This document shows positions 29,501 to 30,570 of a DNA stretch of 30,570 nucleotides, one piece after another (the first letter of the stretch is position 1; each line of letters starts with the position of its first letter). Source of the DNA: Blastocladiella britannica (Eukaryota > Blastocladiomycota > Blastocladiomycetes > Blastocladiales > Blastocladiaceae); assembly GCA_025349905.2 (NCBI GenBank), contig MU624701.1, forward strand, positions 1 through 30,570, in the 5' to 3' direction. The position numbers and the translations under genes were made by a program. The notes beneath the pieces were generated by a model that worked only from the letters and a program-made list of their open reading frames with translations, ran no database searches and was not told where the DNA came from.

Positions 29501-30431
29501 GATCCCTCGCCTTGGGACTCCGCGCTCGAGTTTGCATGGGCCCTCGCGCACTGGCACGCCATTGGCGATTGTCAGCACTGCCGCCGATAACGAGCAGCCT
29601 TCGAACAGCGGCATCGATTCGATCTTGTCGCGGCACCCGTCGCTCATGGCGCTGTTTGCGCCGCTCAACAGCCGAAACGGGTCGCACAAGTCTGTCTCGT
29701 CGTCCCCATTGGCCGCGTCGTCAGTTGCTTCGTCCATCCTGGGCACGGGAATCGTTACGGCCGACCCGAGTGCTGAGGAATCCACCGGTGACATCGAAAC
29801 TGGTGATGACGACCGACCCGTGTCGCGTGGCGAGGCATTGCTCACTCTGCGCACGCTGCTGGCCGACCCGGCGGCTCGCGACTCGCGCGACGTCGTAGTG
29901 GCGGTAGCCCGCGATGTGGTGGCGGCGTTCCCGTGGTCTCCTACGTCGCGCGCACGGGCCCTGGTGGCAGTTGTGCCACCGGCCCCAGTCGAGGAGTCGG
30001 TCCCTCGTCGACGCGTCTTGCATCACCAACAACACCAGCAGCTACGCCGTCGCGATCCGCTCCCCGCCGCTAGTACCGTCACGCTGGACCTGATCGACAT
30101 GTACGCGTCGTCCTACTCGTCCTCGGCCTCGGTCCCGTCGACAGACGACGACGACAGCGGGTCGAGCGCGCGCGCGGTGGCGACGGCCGCCGAGCCGTTA
30201 CTGTCGCCACGGACCGCTTCGAGGGCCGCTGCGCGCCGTCGTGATGATGGTGAAGAGGAGCCTGTGTTGAAGCGGCGGTCTGGCGTGGTGGAACGCGCAC
30301 TGAGGGGCGAGATGGCGAACCGCGGCGGGATCGATAGCGTGGTGGTCGGCGACACGGAGCTTGTGGCGCTCGTGGAGCAGATCGATGCCATCATGGCCGC
30401 CGAGGCACTGTACAACGGCGGGTTTGTGTGA
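26573..30431 (+). CDS. Uncharacterised disordered protein, family X copy 2
   Basis: Exons 26573-28014 and 28076-30431 (61-nt intron, GTATTT to AAAAG, phase 2); 1265 aa, or 1281 if the ATG at 26525 is used. Exon 1 is mostly disordered, rich in Ser, Pro, Ala and Arg, with MSPMSP repeats, KKKRWSLFKLLASPGP, RSRSRARR and SRSGSRDRKK stretches. It ends with the first conserved island RTEAEFDAFFSSGVTVLV (about 457-474). Exon 2 starts with VTYRLANGQHVRPLP. It then carries YDNYEIPVRLAGTTPLGSEV with FAILEWLDDEQ (about 781-825), a helical part ending FGVRLAEFDARWSV (about 893), ILSRHPSLMALFAPLN (about 997), LLTLRTLLADPA (about 1070) and a C-terminal helix ELVALVEQIDAIMAAEA. These match family X copy 1 in order and spacing. 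The N-terminal 450-residue extension is absent from copy 1 as modelled. There is no signal peptide or membrane segment; function is unknown. Confidence 0.8.
26884..27092 (+). repeat. Repeated Met-Ser-Pro blocks in family X copy 2
   Basis: ATGTCGCCC-type triplets encode MSPMSPMMPMSPVSSSS (26884-26937), and a second block MSPMSPMSSSSPS lies at 27058-27096, about 170 nt apart. The blocks share nearly the same nucleotide sequence and the Ser-run ending, which suggests an internal duplication. Ser-Pro sites could be targets of proline-directed kinases. Confidence 0.7.
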
Positions 30432-30570
30432 ATAGATAGACGTGTGAGACCTGTAAAACTTCTCTTTCTCACCGCACGGCTGCGCACTGAACAGAGTTCA
30501 GGTGTTGGAATTCTGTGATGGAAGTGAAGTGGAACAAAACGTCCGTTTTATCGCCAACGGAATTCTTCAG

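Noticed and set aside
1..30570. tRNA, rRNA, CRISPR, insertion sequence or viral elements
   Set aside because: By eye I found no B-box-like tRNA motif with matching arms, no direct-repeat/spacer array, no transposase, integrase or reverse-transcriptase motif, and no terminal inverted repeats.

Overview
The window is eukaryotic nuclear DNA: GC-rich and gene-dense, with short introns (mostly 54-97 nt) whose donors are often GTACNN or GTATNN and whose acceptors are YAG or AAG. Gene content points to a zoosporic fungus. The best fit is Blastocladiomycota (Catenaria, Allomyces or Blastocladiella type). This is inferred from a cyclic-nucleotide-gated-type K+ channel like the one known from Blastocladiella zoospores, a tryptophan-rich degenerate ankyrin protein, a RUS/DUF647 protein, and fungal VID27, LSm, exocyst and karyopherin genes. 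No prokaryotic, phage, CRISPR or clear transposon signal was seen, so GTG/TTG starts were not accepted.

Layout from left to right: the 3' end of an unknown coiled-coil gene (+); a 766-nt stretch without a confident gene; a Trp-rich ankyrin-like protein (-), whose ATG lies 29 nt from the divergent LSm4 gene (+); folylpolyglutamate synthase (+) with tandem starts suggesting dual mitochondrial and cytosolic targeting; VID27 (+); a RUS/DUF647 protein (-); a large low-complexity protein of unknown function, here called family X copy 1 (-); a mitochondrial OXA1-type insertase (+) with a small in-frame uORF; a two-exon 51-aa secreted peptide (-); transportin/Kap104 (-), divergent from LSm5 (+); a CNG/EAG-type K+ channel (+) behind a 918-nt leader without any ATG; exocyst subunit Sec5 (-); and, divergent from Sec5, family X copy 2 (+).

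Most genes are unlinked housekeeping functions: mRNA decay and U6 biogenesis (LSm4, LSm5), folate retention, mitochondrial membrane insertion, nuclear import and secretion. The less ordinary content is (i) two divergent copies of an apparently undescribed protein family about 14 kb apart, sharing at least six conserved blocks and a phase-2 intron in the same region; (ii) the tiny secreted two-Cys peptide, which no single open frame reveals; and (iii) the K+ channel with its ATG-free leader and a cyclic-nucleotide pocket that lacks the usual Arg-Thr pair.

Exon coordinates were read by eye from splice consensus, frame continuity and family alignment. Where two splice choices are possible, both are given.
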